Shown here one piece after another: positions 62,992 to 64,000 of a DNA stretch of 64,000 bases; position 1 is the first letter of the stretch; every line of letters begins with the position of its first letter. A program made the translations under genes and the position numbers. Under the pieces are notes generated by a model. That model was not told the DNA's origin and searched no databases. It worked only from the letters and a program-made list of their open reading frames with translations. Location: assembly GCA_019454875.1 (NCBI GenBank), contig JACFNL010000010.1:1-64000 (forward strand), read 5' to 3'. The DNA comes from Candidatus Cloacimonadota bacterium (lineage in GTDB: Bacteria; Muiribacteriota; UBA6191).

Positions 62992-64000
62992 ATGAATCTG
63001 AACCATTTGGAATCCTATTTGAATACACATAAGCCTCTAAAAGACTTCCTTATGTCTTTGGCCAATATAATCCGGGGCAATGCCTCTGTTTACCTGGTAG
63101 GCGGGCTGATTCGTGACTGTCTGAGGGGAGATTTTTCCTTTAAAGACATTGATGTAATGCTGGACTGTAGCTCTGAGGCTGAGCTTATGGAATACTTAAA
63201 AACCTTGAAATCAGAAAACATCATCCGTTTCTGGCAAAAGGTGGGTCGCAGTTTTCCTGTATTTAAAATTCACTTGCCCGGCTGTGACGAGCCCTTAGAC
63301 ATTGCCTTGGCCAGACAGGAAGTCTCAACGGGATTCGGTCACAGGGATTTTCATTTTAATGCGGAAGGCATTACCGCTAAAGAGGATGGAGAAAGACGGG
63401 ATTTTACAGTAAATGCCCTGTTTGCCAGAATTGTTCCCGATCAAAAGTCAAAACTGACACTTCAGCTTGTAGACTATTTTGGTGGCCTGGAAGACCTTAA
63501 AAACCTGAATCTAAAAGCAGTGGGCGATACCAAAAAACGCTTTGAAGAAGACCCTTTAAGAATGCTTCGTGCCATCCGCTTCCAATACCAGAAAGGCTTT
63601 ACACCAGACCCACAAATCCTGTTAGCAATCACCAGGGATGGGCCAGAGCTTTTGCCTCATCTGTCCTATGATCGCATCCAGGACGAAATTTTAAAGACCC
63701 TGATGGCCAATCCCAAAAATGCCCTGCAAACACTTCTTGATCTGAACATATTTCCATCCTGTCTGAAACCACTGTGTGACTACCTTCCCCAAGCAGCACC
63801 AGACTGGATTCCAGAAACTCCCTTAAAGTCCAGGGAACAGGCTCTGATTTGCATCCTTTTACCCTGGCTCTCTCAAATTGAGTTTTCACCCAAAAATCAA
63901 CAACTCCGTATTCTGGAACAAACATTAACAGAACTGCATTTTCCCAACCCCAGAAAGATCCGAACCTGTCTTCAAGGGATCTGCGACCTCGTATCTATCC
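62992..64000 (+). CDS. tRNA nucleotidyltransferase / poly(A) polymerase family protein (3' end beyond window)
   Basis: The frame is open from ATG 62992 to the window edge (336 codons seen). Class II nucleotidyltransferase motifs are present: VYLVGGLIRDCLRGD near 33, the catalytic DIDVMLDC near 53, RRDFTVNALFARI near 138, and the RNA-binding start RFEEDPLRMLRAIRFQ near 185. This supports a CCA-adding enzyme or poly(A) polymerase of the PcnB/Cca superfamily. The two cannot be told apart from the part seen. Confidence 0.9.
   Translation, partial: MNLNHLESYLNTHKPLKDFLMSLANIIRGNASVYLVGGLIRDCLRGDFSFKDIDVMLDCSSEAELMEYLKTLKSENIIRFWQKVGRSFPVFKIHLPGCDEPLDIALARQEVSTGFGHRDFHFNAEGITAKEDGERRDFTVNALFARIVPDQKSKLTLQLVDYFGGLEDLKNLNLKAVGDTKKRFEEDPLRMLRAIRFQYQKGFTPDPQILLAITRDGPELLPHLSYDRIQDEILKTLMANPKNALQTLLDLNIFPSCLKPLCDYLPQAAPDWIPETPLKSREQALICILLPWLSQIEFSPKNQQLRILEQTLTELHFPNPRKIRTCLQGICDLVSI

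Noticed and set aside
1-64000. tRNA or rRNA genes, insertion sequences, attachment sites, replication origins
   Set aside because: No CCA-ended cloverleaf candidates, rRNA motifs, transposase genes or inverted-repeat-bounded segments were recognised by eye.

Overview
The window reads as chromosomal DNA of a Gram-negative, motile, envelope-rich bacterium, most plausibly a member of the Bdellovibrionota/Oligoflexia type. This is inference. It rests on an LPS heptosyltransferase, lipoproteins and outer-membrane barrels, a secreted trypsin, a tail-fibre-like surface protein ending in the Cys/Trp signature I associate with that group, several hybrid histidine kinases, and a chemoreceptor with a CheD-like protein. 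Base composition looks mid-40s % GC throughout. I see no rRNA, tRNA, CRISPR array, insertion sequence or prophage. Genes are tightly packed: no gene-free stretch exceeds 300 bases, and many starts and stops overlap.

Layout. 0-9 kb (mostly minus): secreted 5'-nucleotidase, DHFR-like reductase, trypsin, a 1111-residue repeat-rich surface protein with its lipoprotein partner, and a small secreted protein. 9-16 kb: a membrane protein and a membrane-anchored spermidine synthase-like protein face an operon of a secreted protein, an M16-like protein without zinc ligands, MurI with a duplicated catalytic loop, and a TVP38-type membrane protein. 16-19.7 kb: methyltransferase, GAF-like protein, hybrid histidine kinase, ferredoxin. 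19.6-28 kb: one giant 2791-residue membrane protein with four large ectodomains. 28-36.5 kb: chemoreceptor, rhomboid, DinB-like protein, HD-GYP phosphodiesterase, heptosyltransferase, a 50-residue gene with its own promoter, and two envelope proteins. 36.5-46 kb: ATP-grasp-like enzyme, an overlapping S41 protease/hybrid kinase/response-regulator kinase operon, an EI24-like protein, a HEAT protein and an HD hydrolase.

46-56 kb is the most unusual part. It holds a single-chain protein with two retropepsin-like lobes, a secreted protein-arginine deiminase of the animal PAD type in an operon with a HEAT protein, and, facing it, a 1440-residue protein with three separate radical-SAM CxxxCxxC motifs, a B12-binding-like domain and a SPASM-like C-terminus. 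The last is coupled to a 59-residue ORF. The region looks like a protein- or peptide-modification neighbourhood, but that link is inferred. 56-64 kb: a 53-residue gene, a sensor pseudokinase, PhaR, a CheD homologue without its cysteine, endonuclease I, a porin, an Hpt protein and the start of a CCA-adding-type enzyme.

Three + strand genes (50470, 56685, 62992) have a -10-like hexamer exactly six bases before ATG and no Shine-Dalgarno, which suggests leaderless mRNAs.
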